From Deltaproteobacteria bacterium (GTDB lineage Bacteria; Desulfobacterota; Dissulfuribacteria; Dissulfuribacterales; UBA3076), in assembly GCA_003194495.1 (NCBI GenBank), contig PQXE01000006.1:1-60933 (forward strand): a stretch of 60,933 bases of DNA. The letters run 5' to 3'. Numbering within the stretch: position 1 is the stretch's first letter; each line of letters begins with the position of its first letter. The notes under the pieces were generated by a model. It was given only the letters and a program-made list of their open reading frames with translations, was not told the DNA's origin and made no database searches. Shown piece by piece: positions 9,055 through 18,087 of the stretch. Position numbers and translations under genes: made by a program.

Positions 9055-9936
9055 TCATAAGTCTGTGTCTTCTTTTTTTTCATTCAACATTCGATGTTGG
9101 ACGTTCGATGTTCGATGTGCATTACTAAATTTATCAAGAAAGGCCTTGAGCCCGTTCAGGTAAACACTGCTCGATGTGATAAATCCTTCATTGTGACTTC
9201 CTGAAATTTCAAGAAAGGCCCTGGGATCGTTAGCCGCATCGAAGAGCTTGCGCCCATGCCTGAAAGGAACAATCTCGTCTTCTTGACTATGGACTATGAG
9301 AACCGGGCATTGTACTTCCCTGATGGCAGCCAAGGCATTGTACTTGTATCTACAAAGCAATTTTACAGGCAAATAAAAATACAGCTCTCCAGCCAAATCC
9401 GGAGCTGAAGTAAAACTAGACTCCATGATAAGGGCTTTGGGCAAATGTTGTCCGGCTAACCATGCGGCCACGGCGCCTCCAAGAGATCGGCCAAAAAGAA
9501 TAATATCAGACGGAGCTAATCCTTCATGCTCAATCAAGTAATTCCATGCCCCTTTCACATCGAGATAACTACCCTCTTCTGAAGGTGTGCCTTCACTTGC
9601 CCCATAACCCCGATAGTCAAAGATAAAGGTGCTGAGTCGAAGGCAATGGAAGATCTCAATAGACTCAAGACGGTGGGAGATGTTGCCTGCGTTACCATGG
9701 CAAAATATGACCACGCCCCTTGGCGAGTCAGCCGGGATGAACCAGCCTGAGAGCTTGACTCCATCCGGGGCTTTAAAGGAAACCGATTTATACGATAAAC
9801 CGATTTGGTCCGGTGTTGCGACTATCTCACTGGTGGGAAAATAGATGAGGCGTGCTTGGGCAAAAAACATAAAAGCGGCAAGACCGACATAAATAGCAAT
9901 AATAAGAATTAAGAACTGTAGAAAAACCTGCCACAT
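9055..9936 (-). CDS. Membrane-anchored alpha/beta hydrolase (BEM46-like)
   Basis: A hydrophobic N-terminal anchor (FLILIIAIYVGLAAFMFF) is followed by an alpha/beta hydrolase domain with VIFCHGNAGN (oxyanion region), GRSLGG nucleophile elbow, HSQEDEIVPF acid loop and GSHNEGF histidine. The order matches BEM46/YfhR-type serine hydrolases of unknown natural substrate. I place the start at 9936 (MWQVFLQ) since the upstream 16 codons fall in a TTGAATG repeat tract. The C-terminal tail (HRTSNVQHRMLNE) is likewise written by repeat DNA, so both gene ends abut oligomer repeats, and the stop lies 3 bp from MITE-B. Confidence 0.8.
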   Translation of the reverse strand: MWQVFLQFLILIIAIYVGLAAFMFFAQARLIYFPTSEIVATPDQIGLSYKSVSFKAPDGVKLSGWFIPADSPRGVVIFCHGNAGNISHRLESIEIFHCLRLSTFIFDYRGYGASEGTPSEEGSYLDVKGAWNYLIEHEGLAPSDIILFGRSLGGAVAAWLAGQHLPKALIMESSFTSAPDLAGELYFYLPVKLLCRYKYNALAAIREVQCPVLIVHSQEDEIVPFRHGRKLFDAANDPRAFLEISGSHNEGFITSSSVYLNGLKAFLDKFSNAHRTSNVQHRMLNEKKEDTDL

Positions 9937-10217
9937 ATGCAATGTACAATAAATGTTGAATGTTGAATTAAGGGCATCCTTCACGACAAGTCAAAAGTAG
10001 TTTATCCTTTTAGGGGTAATATAGCTCAAATCAGGTTCATCCAAGGCCTACGAGACAAATCATACCTTGTGAGTTGGTTACCGATAAGGGCTAATGGAAA
10101 CATACAACAGCCACATAAACAAAGGCATAGGCCCTGTGTTTGGGAAACAAGCCTGCCCATGCATCGCGCCAGACCCAACGGTATCTTGCTGATTGCTGGA
10201 ATAGGATAAATAAGCAG

Positions 10218-10229
10218 GTGAACGCTTAC
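10218..10229. other. Solo MITE-type end GTAAGCGTTCAC
   Basis: Read on the minus strand this 12-mer equals the end of the MITE-A/B family. No partner end or target duplication was found close by. A second solo copy is on the plus strand at 28994-29005. These may be relics of decayed elements or chance matches. Confidence 0.35.
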
Positions 10230-10235
10230 CAGATT

Positions 10236-12017
10236 TTATTGTCCAAAGATGCCCTTTATTAATTCACTTGCTGCATTTGGTTTGGTATCCTTCTTTTTCC
10301 CTGAAAGGGCCTTTCCGAGTTCCTCAATGGCCTTTTTGCGAACCGTCTCTTTTACCTTTTTCTGCACCCCTGCCGTATCCAGGGTGGGATACGGACGTGT
10401 CACAGTTCCGGCAAGTTTGAGGCTGATCTCTGCCTCACCCGTTTCATCCACAAGGTATTTGGCCATTGATGCACGCTTTTTTAGCTTTTCACTCAACTCA
10501 GGGGAAAAACGCAGGCTGACCGGTAGATCCAGTTTGCCGTCAAGGCCAACAGTCCCTTTGGCTTGAGCATTGACATCATTGCCGGTCATCCGGGTCTTGA
10601 GAGCCACCTGTCCCTTGATAATATGGAGTGAACCATCAAGGTCTTTAAAAGACAGGTTGTTAAGTTCGTCAAGCCCAAGGAGTTTGGCTACCGCCACGGT
10701 CACCGGAGTATTACTTACCCGCCCTTCATGAAGGCCGAATGTGCCATCAACAATGAGGGCGTTGCGAAGCTTTGGCCATTCGGTACCGGCTCCGGAAAAG
10801 GTCAAATGGGACTGCAATGCACCTGAGATCATGTCCTTGACCTTAGGTGCCAAGCATGCCAGCAGCCGCTCTGCCTTAACGGACTCTACATCCAACTGTC
10901 CATCGTATGCCAAACCGGGTTTATTAAGGTCCGCTTTTATTTTGCTGCTCACCTGTCCGTCAGCCACCTTGGTGGAAAGATCTTTCACAGTTAATACGCC
11001 CTTATCAAGGCCGTATTCAAGCAAGAAGTCCTTCACTACAAGCCCTTTGTACAGGGTCTGACCAATCTTGATCTCTCCGGCAGCCTTGAGACCAGGAGGC
11101 AACGCTGCTCCAGGGGCAGCGGGGGAAGTCGTTTTTACGTCTTTAGAAGGCTCTTTTTCCCCATTTTGAGATGCCGTAGGCAGACCTGCTGCAAGGGCAA
11201 GGAGATGGTCGATGTTAATGGCATCGCTTACTACATCCAACCGGATGTCAGGCACCTTTGCATAATTTTTTACCTCTCCGCTGAGACGGACCTGCTCCTT
11301 TTCCAGGCTGACGTCCACTGTGTAGTCCAGCCGGTCCTGATCAAAATCGCTCTTTCCAAAAACATGGGGCCTGAGTTTTCCATATTCGGCATCCGCCTCA
11401 AAACGCAGATCTCCTCGATATCGCAGTGATGCCGGATCACGGCCGAGATCCAGAGAGACCTTGAGGTCGGCCTTTACGTCTGTGTCGGGAATCTCCTTGA
11501 GCGCATCGCGGACAATGATCTGCGCATTATCAACAATTACCTTGTTTACGGTGAGAGCAAGGGGAAGGGCGGCTGATGCAGGCTTTCCTGTGTCTTCAGG
11601 CTTCTGTTTTCCCGGCTCAGCCTCGGCTAACACTGTCAGAGTCTCGAAATTAAAAAGCCCATCCTTGTCGCGCAGTACCCGTACGTACGGGGCATCAAGG
11701 CGTACTTTGCTTACTACTATCTTCTTTTGTAGCAGTGGTAAGAGGTCATAGCGCAACACAAATTCTTTTGTACTAACAAAATCAGTATGACTGTCCGCTT
11801 CCTTTACTGTAAGGTCTTTCACAGTGATGCCACTGAAAAGGCCCACATTGATTCCACCGATCCGGACAGTTCTACCCAAGGCCTTTTCCGCCTGGGGAAT
11901 TACCAGGGCCTTCACACGGTCTTCGGTCAGATAGAAATGTACAAAAAGCGATAGCCCAACCAGCACTACGCCAATCAACACAAAAAACGTCACAAGTATT
12001 TTGCCCAATTTTTTCAT
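10236..12017 (-). CDS. AsmA family protein
   Basis: The 593-residue protein has one N-terminal transmembrane helix (about residues 5-28), then the AsmA start (YLTEDRVKALVIPQAEKALGRTVRIGGINVG) and long beta-rich repeats with TVKDL.., LRYDLLPLL and DLDGSLHI segments, ending in a basic tail. AsmA-like proteins are bridge-type inner-membrane proteins tied to lipid transport and outer-membrane make-up. The alanine/proline-rich stretch near residues 290-315 is a linker. The DUF4197-like gene is next upstream on the same strand (55 bp), so the two may be cotranscribed. Confidence 0.8.
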   Translation of the reverse strand: MKKLGKILVTFFVLIGVVLVGLSLFVHFYLTEDRVKALVIPQAEKALGRTVRIGGINVGLFSGITVKDLTVKEADSHTDFVSTKEFVLRYDLLPLLQKKIVVSKVRLDAPYVRVLRDKDGLFNFETLTVLAEAEPGKQKPEDTGKPASAALPLALTVNKVIVDNAQIIVRDALKEIPDTDVKADLKVSLDLGRDPASLRYRGDLRFEADAEYGKLRPHVFGKSDFDQDRLDYTVDVSLEKEQVRLSGEVKNYAKVPDIRLDVVSDAINIDHLLALAAGLPTASQNGEKEPSKDVKTTSPAAPGAALPPGLKAAGEIKIGQTLYKGLVVKDFLLEYGLDKGVLTVKDLSTKVADGQVSSKIKADLNKPGLAYDGQLDVESVKAERLLACLAPKVKDMISGALQSHLTFSGAGTEWPKLRNALIVDGTFGLHEGRVSNTPVTVAVAKLLGLDELNNLSFKDLDGSLHIIKGQVALKTRMTGNDVNAQAKGTVGLDGKLDLPVSLRFSPELSEKLKKRASMAKYLVDETGEAEISLKLAGTVTRPYPTLDTAGVQKKVKETVRKKAIEELGKALSGKKKDTKPNAASELIKGIFGQ

Positions 12018-12072
12018 GATGCTGTTCCCCTTTCTTTGAGACTGATATAAAGATGATCTCCCTCTTCAGTGC

Positions 12073-12339
12073 TTAATTACTAAAGACCGTTTTCAGGATA
12101 TCGGTAGTCCTGGCCACAGGATCTGTTCTAATCTTTTTCTCCTCTCCTACACGGAGGGCTTCTCTGAGTCCTTTGACAATCTCGGCATCCGACAATACAC
12201 TCGACGTCTGGGTGGATTTGCTATCACCTTTCGAAGTACTTACATCACGTACCGTATCAAGGACCTGATCAAGAAAACCGGCATGGACCGGTACTGCAAG
12301 GATCATAAGGATACAATTCAACAAAATGATTCTACACAT
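12073..12339 (-). CDS. DUF4197-like secreted protein with internal deletion
   Basis: Signal peptide (MCRIILLNCILMILAVPVHA) then FLDQVLDTV ... LSDAEIVKGLREALRVG, which is the N-terminal signature of DUF4197, followed at once by EEKKIRTDPVARTTDILKTVF, which is the C-terminal signature of the same family. Full DUF4197 proteins have well over 100 residues between these two blocks; here the product is 88 residues. The reading frame is intact, so this looks like an in-frame internal deletion, perhaps between two VGE-coding sites. Function unknown in the family. I start at 12339, as the 14 codons before are not signal-like. Confidence 0.65.
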   Translation of the reverse strand: MCRIILLNCILMILAVPVHAGFLDQVLDTVRDVSTSKGDSKSTQTSSVLSDAEIVKGLREALRVGEEKKIRTDPVARTTDILKTVFSN

Positions 12340-12384
12340 GGCATAAGTCCTTTGCTTTATCCACCAATGAAGTGAAAACATTTT

Positions 12385-12699
12385 TCAAACCACTTTTACT
12401 CCAGTTTCCAGTATTTTCCGAACGAGCGGATTTTTTTCTGTAAAATCTTTCGTCCAAAATGGAATGGGCGCCAGATCGCTACTGGCAGAAAGAGTTATAT
12501 GCCTGATTTTGCAGCGATCACGGATGCGTACTCTGTCAAAAGCATCGGATACTAATGCAATGTCTATATCACTCCACGCATGAGACAACCCTTTGAAATA
12601 GCTTCCGAATATTATTGTACGATGACAATTCCGTTTCAGTCTATAATAGATGAGTAGTTACCTTTCATTGCTTTTGACCCAACGTGTTAATTGTTTCAT
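12385..12699 (-). pseudogene. MNT-type nucleotidyltransferase with nonsense codon
   Basis: From ATG at 12699 the frame reads 13 codons, meets TAA (12658-12660), and goes on in the same frame with YYRLKRNCHRTIIFGSYFKGLSHAWSDIDIALVSDAF, the GSY-x10-SDID nucleotidyltransferase motif of minimal nucleotidyltransferases (MNT antitoxin type). Length from start to GSY fits the family, so one nonsense change seems to have silenced it, unless a downstream TTG at 12588 is used. No HEPN partner lies beside it. Confidence 0.7.
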
Positions 12700-12740
12700 A
12701 GAGTCCGCAAATGTTGGGCTTCGTCCCTTGACCCAACCGA

Positions 12741-14759
12741 CTATTGAGTTGTTTGATAATCAGTCCTTCCAAAATCGGCAGCGAATACTGCTAGATCCGA
12801 GCCGTCTATATCGTCGTCACGATCAAAGTCTCCCTTGCAGTCGCTGCTACAATTAGTTCGGCCGAAGTCGGCCGCAAATTCACAAAGAGGAAGGGGAATA
12901 ATGCCGGATGGTGTTCCAAGCCAGAAGGCATTGCTTCTTGTTTCCGCCATCACGGCCCAGCTGGTGGCGCCTACGTGCTCACGGCGATAGTATACCCACT
13001 CAGACCCATCGGGATTATCGAAGCCTGTCGTCATGGTTACCACGTTAGTCGCATACATCCCGCCTGACGGGGCACGGCCGCCAACAATCTCGTTGAGTAC
13101 GTTACCGGCCTTGCTTTCTTGCCCTGTAAGCATATACGCCGTTGCCATCTGGCCGGTTCCCTCGTACCAGATACCATCCTTGTCGTCGTCGAAGTCAAAG
13201 CCCCAGGTGCCGGGTACCTGGTTGTGCATCTCGGCGAAGTCAAGCGCTACGTAGTAGCTACTGGGTAAATCCTGCAGGGCGAGCAAGGTCCACGGCTGGC
13301 AGTCCAGTGCTCTATGTAGGTTGATGGTCATTCCGTCTTCTGTAGTGCCTACGTACCAATGTCCTTCTGTATCATTCCACAGGGACATCACGAAGTCGTA
13401 TGCGTGTTGCGCCATGGCGCTCCACTTGCTATCACCTGTGATATTGTACAGCCTGGTGAACGCGGCATATAGGTCGAGGTTGTGTTCTGTTGATTTGTAC
13501 TCGAGCCGTACTTGATTGGGTTCCCACCAAGTGTAACCGCCCATGTAGCCGCCGTCGCCTCTCTCATCTCTCATGCAGGTTTCTACCCAATTGCCCATAC
13601 GTTCGGCTGCTTCAAGGTACTGGATTCTGCCGTTGACGTCGTAGTAGGCAAGGAGCGCAAGCATGGTCCATGCCATGTTTCCGGTCGCCGTTCCAACGGC
13701 GAACTGGTCCTCAAACCAGTTTTCAGCGTCACTGTCCCACCATCCCGGCATTCTTACTGTGCCAACCTTGCAGTGCGGGGTCCATCCCGGAGGAAGGATC
13801 AATTCACCGGACTGGTACGCATTTCTGATCCTTCCATCTGTGAAATAGCGGTCATGGTTCTGAGCGTAAACCAGCGCATCGGCTATCAATTTTGCTCTAT
13901 CATTCTCTCCGACAGCCAGGAATGACAGGATAGCCATCGCGTTGTCATAGGTATACGCCATATTTCTGAGAATCGTGTCTGCCGCGAACTCCGAATTGAT
14001 GGTTTTGTAGCTGGTCAGCAGGCGTGGGGCGTCCAATCTTGGCAGATCGTAGTATATGTCATCCAGGTAAAAGACGATGGGTGATGAGGTCCTGGTAGGC
14101 GCAGCCCATCCGAACCCGCCCAGTACGTAGCTCAGGTCCAATCCGGATAGGTCTAACGTATACTCTGTCCAGTTTGTAGAAAGAGTAGTCAGGCTGGTAC
14201 CAATTTTGGGAGAGGAATCCGGATAGGGTTTCATAGGTATTCCGGTGTCTGGGTTTCTTCCAACGCCAAGGGCAAAGAATTCAACTCGTTCAGTGCCGGT
14301 CTCGCCTTTAGCCCAGAAGGTCAATTTAGTCGCTCCGGTCAAGTCAAGGCCAGCATCCGGGGTGTCCCCCCAGTTTGCTTTGGGTTGGCGATCATCTCCT
14401 TCCAGGATGCCGTTCATATAGTAAAATCCAGCCCACTGGTTATAGGCCGCATCTACAGTCACTTGGATACACGACAAACCGGAATGAGGATTCATTGTGT
14501 GATCTTCCTTCCCACGAGCCAGGCCCATAGAAGACCCCATATACCCTCGGTGATTGAAGTTATTTCCGCCTGCCGATGCATCAATGTAAACACTGAATAC
14601 CTGGTGGTACTGGTCCATCACCTCGGCAAGCCACGAAGTGTCGGGCGTATTATCGGCTGCCGATGCCGACATCGTTCTCAGCAGGTCGAAATTGGGCAAC
14701 CCGGCATACGTCAGTGCTACCAGCAGGACCATCACGAACAAGATCTTTTTTACTGTCAT
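12741..14759 (-). CDS. Large secreted alpha/alpha-barrel protein with dockerin-like tail
   Basis: Start at 14759 (MTVKKILFVMVLLVALTYA) after an AGGAG site gives a signal peptide. About residues 30-240 look like a jelly-roll carbohydrate-binding domain (LDLTGATKLTFWAKGETGTERVEF, FYLDDIYYD). Residues about 255-610 are helical repeats (AMAILSFLA, TGNMAWTMLALLAYYD, HNLDLYAAFTRLY, TGQMATAYML) as in six-hairpin glycosidases. The C-terminus has a calcium-type loop DFDRDDDIDGSDLAVFAADFG preceded by a partial copy (FAADFGRTNC), a dockerin-like or type II EF repeat. A secreted polysaccharide-active enzyme is the best guess; the glycosidase family is not determined. Confidence 0.65.
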   Translation of the reverse strand: MTVKKILFVMVLLVALTYAGLPNFDLLRTMSASAADNTPDTSWLAEVMDQYHQVFSVYIDASAGGNNFNHRGYMGSSMGLARGKEDHTMNPHSGLSCIQVTVDAAYNQWAGFYYMNGILEGDDRQPKANWGDTPDAGLDLTGATKLTFWAKGETGTERVEFFALGVGRNPDTGIPMKPYPDSSPKIGTSLTTLSTNWTEYTLDLSGLDLSYVLGGFGWAAPTRTSSPIVFYLDDIYYDLPRLDAPRLLTSYKTINSEFAADTILRNMAYTYDNAMAILSFLAVGENDRAKLIADALVYAQNHDRYFTDGRIRNAYQSGELILPPGWTPHCKVGTVRMPGWWDSDAENWFEDQFAVGTATGNMAWTMLALLAYYDVNGRIQYLEAAERMGNWVETCMRDERGDGGYMGGYTWWEPNQVRLEYKSTEHNLDLYAAFTRLYNITGDSKWSAMAQHAYDFVMSLWNDTEGHWYVGTTEDGMTINLHRALDCQPWTLLALQDLPSSYYVALDFAEMHNQVPGTWGFDFDDDKDGIWYEGTGQMATAYMLTGQESKAGNVLNEIVGGRAPSGGMYATNVVTMTTGFDNPDGSEWVYYRREHVGATSWAVMAETRSNAFWLGTPSGIIPLPLCEFAADFGRTNCSSDCKGDFDRDDDIDGSDLAVFAADFGRTDYQTTQ

Positions 14760-15103
14760 TGTGATTTCTCCTTTATGTTTACTTTTATGGTCCTTGATTT
14801 GATGTTGCACATACTCATACATAATTATAACCGTTTGTCTTTTGCCCTGAAGTTTCTGATTTCTTTATCCGCTTTCTGACAGTGGATATTACCGGTCTCT
14901 CTTTTTTCTTATACCTTTCCAGATCCAGTTCGTACAGCGGAAATATTAGAGATCTACAGGAGAGGAGAAAAATATTGATTATTCCAGAGCCGAAGTTGCC
15001 TATGCACCAGCGCCCATCTAAAGCACATTCTCTCTTCTGCTGTTTTTTGACAATCGTTCCTGATATGTGTATATTAGGAACACTATTTCAAGTGGGGGAA
15101 TTT

Positions 15104-15361
15104 ATGCCTAAGGCACGGTTAAATATCAGCCTTGACCAAGATTTGGCGAACTTTATCAAGGTATACGTTCAAGAAAACCGAACAACAGTCGCTGAAGTTA
15201 TTACGCAATTTCTCCTTGCACTCAAACGGCAGGCACAAGGAGATAGCATGGAGATTATATTTTCCAACCCTGACTTCCACAAAGCACTGGTCGCAGTACA
15301 GTCCCGGCTCCGCGACGGAACAGCTCAGTGGCATACCTTTGAGGAAGTTTTTAGCGACTGA
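15104..15361 (+). CDS. Antitoxin-like ribbon-helix-helix protein (DUF6364 type)
   Basis: The ATG at 15104 follows a GTGGGGGAA site. The 85-residue product begins with a ribbon-helix-helix strand (KARLNISLDQDLANFIKVYVQENRTTVAEVITQFL), as in DUF6364/RHH antitoxins, and ends with an acidic toxin-binding-like tail. The stop TGA shares a base with the ATG of the downstream RelE-like gene, typical of an antitoxin-toxin operon. It would bind both its promoter and the toxin. Confidence 0.65.
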   Translation: MPKARLNISLDQDLANFIKVYVQENRTTVAEVITQFLLALKRQAQGDSMEIIFSNPDFHKALVAVQSRLRDGTAQWHTFEEVFSD

Positions 15362-15558
15362 TGAAAGCAGAATTTGAAAAGGCATTTTTGAAAGGTGTCA
15401 AGAAACATGCCGGCATAAAAAAGCAGATAGAACAAAAAGTTCGCCAGATTATGGAACAGCCGGTTGAACTTGGTGAACCTCTAAAGGGCAACTTGCGAGG
15501 ATTTTACTCCTGTCCGGTCAAACGTAACTTTATCATTTTAATTCAGATATATCCATGA
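15361..15558 (+). CDS. RelE-like toxin, C-terminally truncated
   Basis: The 65-residue frame has the RelE/ParE-type start (FEKAFLKGVKKHAGIKKQIEQKVRQIMEQP) and the LKGNLRGFYSCPVKRNFII strand, then breaks off after IQIYP. Full-length members carry more strands and the catalytic C-terminal residues beyond FII, so this toxin should be inactive. The cut coincides with the end of an opposite-strand ORF (15533-15685). Translationally coupled to the antitoxin. Confidence 0.6.
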   Translation: MKAEFEKAFLKGVKKHAGIKKQIEQKVRQIMEQPVELGEPLKGNLRGFYSCPVKRNFIILIQIYP

Positions 15559-15685
15559 TCTTTACAGGTAAATCATCGTACTCCAAATTCGTAGAATACA
15601 ATTTCATAAGTTCCATTTGAATATCAGACGAAATCTGTACTGCATTGTGGACATATTCAGCGTAATTCGGATTGGTGCATTTCAT
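15533..15685 (-). CDS. Small ORF, possible C-terminal gene remnant
   Basis: Fifty codons from ATG at 15685 (MKCTNPNYAEYVHNAVQISSDIQ ... VKIMDISELK, shown only by its two ends) have a coding-like, well-mixed amino-acid make-up and end with TGA inside the toxin tail. The frame stays open a little upstream of the ATG. It could be the 3' end of a lost gene whose arrival cut the toxin. I do not recognise the family. Confidence 0.35.
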   Translation of the reverse strand: MKCTNPNYAEYVHNAVQISSDIQMELMKLYSTNLEYDDLPVKIMDISELK

Positions 15686-15750
15686 AACAGCTTGAAAAAT
15701 CAGCTAATTATTTTGTCAATCTTGTGCATTTAGCTTGAGACTCTATCATG

Positions 15751-16120
15751 GTAACCATTCACACCCCCCTCCCACACCATTAACTTACTGAAATTAAAAT
15801 GATAAATGACGTATAAAAAACCCGTAATTGCCATTTCAAAGTTTTGGTCTAATTAATTGAAAATACAGATATTTTTTATGACGGCCACATCCACTGGTAA
15901 GATAGTTTATTGATTTTACAGGAATTTTCTAAAAGTGCTCTAATAGCATATATCTTAATTAATAATTACGTAATGTTTACATTATTTATCATTACCTCAT
16001 ATATCAACGTTAATCTTCTTAGATATATAGCAGTAAAAATTTTTTTCCAAATCAGCACATTCAGAAAGTTACGTTATTTACGATAGTTAAGATACGTGAG
16101 GGGGGGGAGTGAATGGTTAC
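15751..16120. mobile_element. MITE-A copy 1 (370 bp)
   Basis: Ends GTAACCATTCACACCCCC and inverted GTAACCATTCACTCCCCC. The flanks carry a perfect 8-bp duplication CTATCATG (15743-15750 and 16121-16128). The interior is AT-rich with no long frame. Copy 2 at 19430-19800 is the same except in the G run near the right end. The ends match those of the shorter MITE-B, which suggests one shared transposase. Confidence 0.92.
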
Positions 16121-16301
16121 CTATCATGCTAAAAGCACAATGCATCTTGATGGTATTCCACCACTGATTGTTCTCTATCCTATCGTTAATATTACGAAAA
16201 GTTTACTATAGCTATCGGTATCCTTCTGATACCCGGATATTCTTTTCATGGTCAGATGTCGTCACTGGTTCAGTTTGATAGGTGTTGTTTTCCATTACAA
16301 A

Positions 16302-17948
16302 TCAGTCTGTGAGGAACCTGCCGATCCTGGGGATGAAGTCTTTTTTGCGTGACATGATTTTTGGGATAAAACACTTATCATCCTTTACAGTCACCCCAAA
16401 GGCCTTTTCAATAATCTTCGTGTTACCTTTGACAATTATCTCTTCCCCATTTTTTTCCACCGGATTCATTATCAGCATAGCTACCATGCTGTAGTGCTCT
16501 TCTTGGCAGAGTTTTTCCATCTCTGACTTAATATCCGGCTCAATAGACGCAAATTCCCCTTTATCAAGAATCATTATTTGATTAACACCTATCTTCTTTT
16601 TATTAAAATGATAGGTCTTGAAATCCTGAAAAAGGATATCCCGTGGAGTCTTTCCCTTTAGGTTTATGCTCGACGCCAATAATTCTTTTCCGAATGTCAT
16701 CAGATCAAGATCGGCAATCTCAGCCAATTTATTGGCTATTTCGCGATCTTTCCCTGTAGTAGTGGAAAGCGTCAAAAGCAGTGTATCAGACAATATCCCT
16801 GACAGAAGGGCGCCGGCAATATCCGGTATCATCTCAATCCGGTGCAAGAATATCTGACCGGCCACTATGGTACAGGTGCTCCCGATCGGTTCGTTATAAA
16901 CCGTAATAGGACCTATGGTCGAGATATCTCCAACCCGATGGTGGTCGATAATCTCCAGAATATCGGCATCTTCTATACCATCAACAGCCTGTGATATTTC
17001 ATTGTGATCTACCAGGATAACCTGCTTTTGGATTGGCTCAAGGAGATCACTCCGGGTTACAATACCGATCAGATGATTATCATCATCAACAATCATTAAG
17101 CACCGATATTTAGATTCCAGGATCTTTTCTCTTACTTCGTTTACAGTAGTTATCAATCCAACCGTGGGTACGGTTTTTGACATGAGATGTGAGATAGGCA
17201 TACATAAATTGACCAGCCTGGCTGTAGCGAACGTCCGGTGGGGCGAACTGATTATCAACACCTCTTTTTCTCTGGCCAATTCCAGGACTTCTTTACTAAC
17301 CGGATGATCTCCGGTGATGATAAGGGCCGAGCATCCTGCCTTGATCAGATCCATTTGTACATCGGCCCTATCCCCTAAGATAGCGATATCACTGTGCCTT
17401 GTCCTGTTGATAGTGGTTCCTCTCTGGGAGGCAGCAACAAATATCTCTCCTTGAAGCGATTTCATTTTTCCTGTATTGGCCATGATTTTTCCATGCAGAG
17501 CAGACATGAGGTGGCTCAGTTCGATAGGAATAGCTGATAAATTCTCCATCTCCAGTCGTTCCACATAGTGGACAGCCAGATCCATCTTGTCCACAATGCC
17601 GAGGAGTCTGTTTTCCGCATCCACCACAGGAAAGCTTTGGATGTTTCTATCCTTGATCAGATAGCCGATATCCATCATGGTCTGTTCGGGCGAAACGGAT
17701 ACTGGTTTTTCAATATCCATATCCTCCACAGTGGCAACGACACTGTCAATCCGCACCGGTGTCTCCAGATTAAACCTCTCAAGAATGAAAGTTGTCTCCT
17801 CGTTTAATGTGCCGGCCCGACAAGGGACATACAACCGCGTTTTATCCAGATGGTTCTTAAAGTAGGCATACCCAATAGCGGAACAAACAGCATCACTATC
17901 CGGTGCCCGGTGCCCAATGACCAATACACGTTTCTTTTTCATAATCAT
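16302..17948 (-). CDS. CBS/DRTGG-containing Mn-dependent inorganic pyrophosphatase
   Basis: The 548-residue protein is a family II (DHH/DHHA2) pyrophosphatase with inserted regulatory domains. Metal motifs are GHRAPDSDAVCSAIGY at the N-terminus, DHNE and DHHRVGD in the centre; DHHA2 with TPRDILFQDFKTYHFN is at the C-terminus. Between the first motif and DHNE lie two CBS domains (about 75-130 and 250-310) flanking a DRTGG domain, as in nucleotide-regulated enzymes of clostridia. It hydrolyses PPi; adenine nucleotides tune it in characterised relatives. The usual GHKNPDTD motif is altered to GHRAPDSD but retains the metal ligands. Neighbouring DUF47 (PhoU-like) fits a phosphate-linked locus. 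Confidence 0.85.
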   Translation of the reverse strand: MIMKKKRVLVIGHRAPDSDAVCSAIGYAYFKNHLDKTRLYVPCRAGTLNEETTFILERFNLETPVRIDSVVATVEDMDIEKPVSVSPEQTMMDIGYLIKDRNIQSFPVVDAENRLLGIVDKMDLAVHYVERLEMENLSAIPIELSHLMSALHGKIMANTGKMKSLQGEIFVAASQRGTTINRTRHSDIAILGDRADVQMDLIKAGCSALIITGDHPVSKEVLELAREKEVLIISSPHRTFATARLVNLCMPISHLMSKTVPTVGLITTVNEVREKILESKYRCLMIVDDDNHLIGIVTRSDLLEPIQKQVILVDHNEISQAVDGIEDADILEIIDHHRVGDISTIGPITVYNEPIGSTCTIVAGQIFLHRIEMIPDIAGALLSGILSDTLLLTLSTTTGKDREIANKLAEIADLDLMTFGKELLASSINLKGKTPRDILFQDFKTYHFNKKKIGVNQIMILDKGEFASIEPDIKSEMEKLCQEEHYSMVAMLIMNPVEKNGEEIIVKGNTKIIEKAFGVTVKDDKCFIPKIMSRKKDFIPRIGRFLTD

Positions 17949-18087
17949 GTCATTTTTCTCTCGAAAACAGACAGATGAATACCGTGGATTGCGGGATTAT
18001 TCAGCATATGTAGATTGAAGATCCCGGCAGCAAACTGTGGAAAATGCGCTTGTTTTTGTGGTTCAAATCAAGGGCAAGAGGGGTCTT

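Noticed and set aside
13512..13925. Plus-strand ORF of 137 residues opposite the secreted protein
   Set aside because: Antisense shadow; no ribosome site and no family-like motifs.
14882..15103. Long N-terminal extension of the RHH antitoxin
   Set aside because: The extension has no coding look; the ATG at 15104 has its own ribosome site and begins the RHH fold.
16121..16301. Gene between MITE-A copy 1 and the pyrophosphatase
   Set aside because: No frame of useful length or known motif on either strand.
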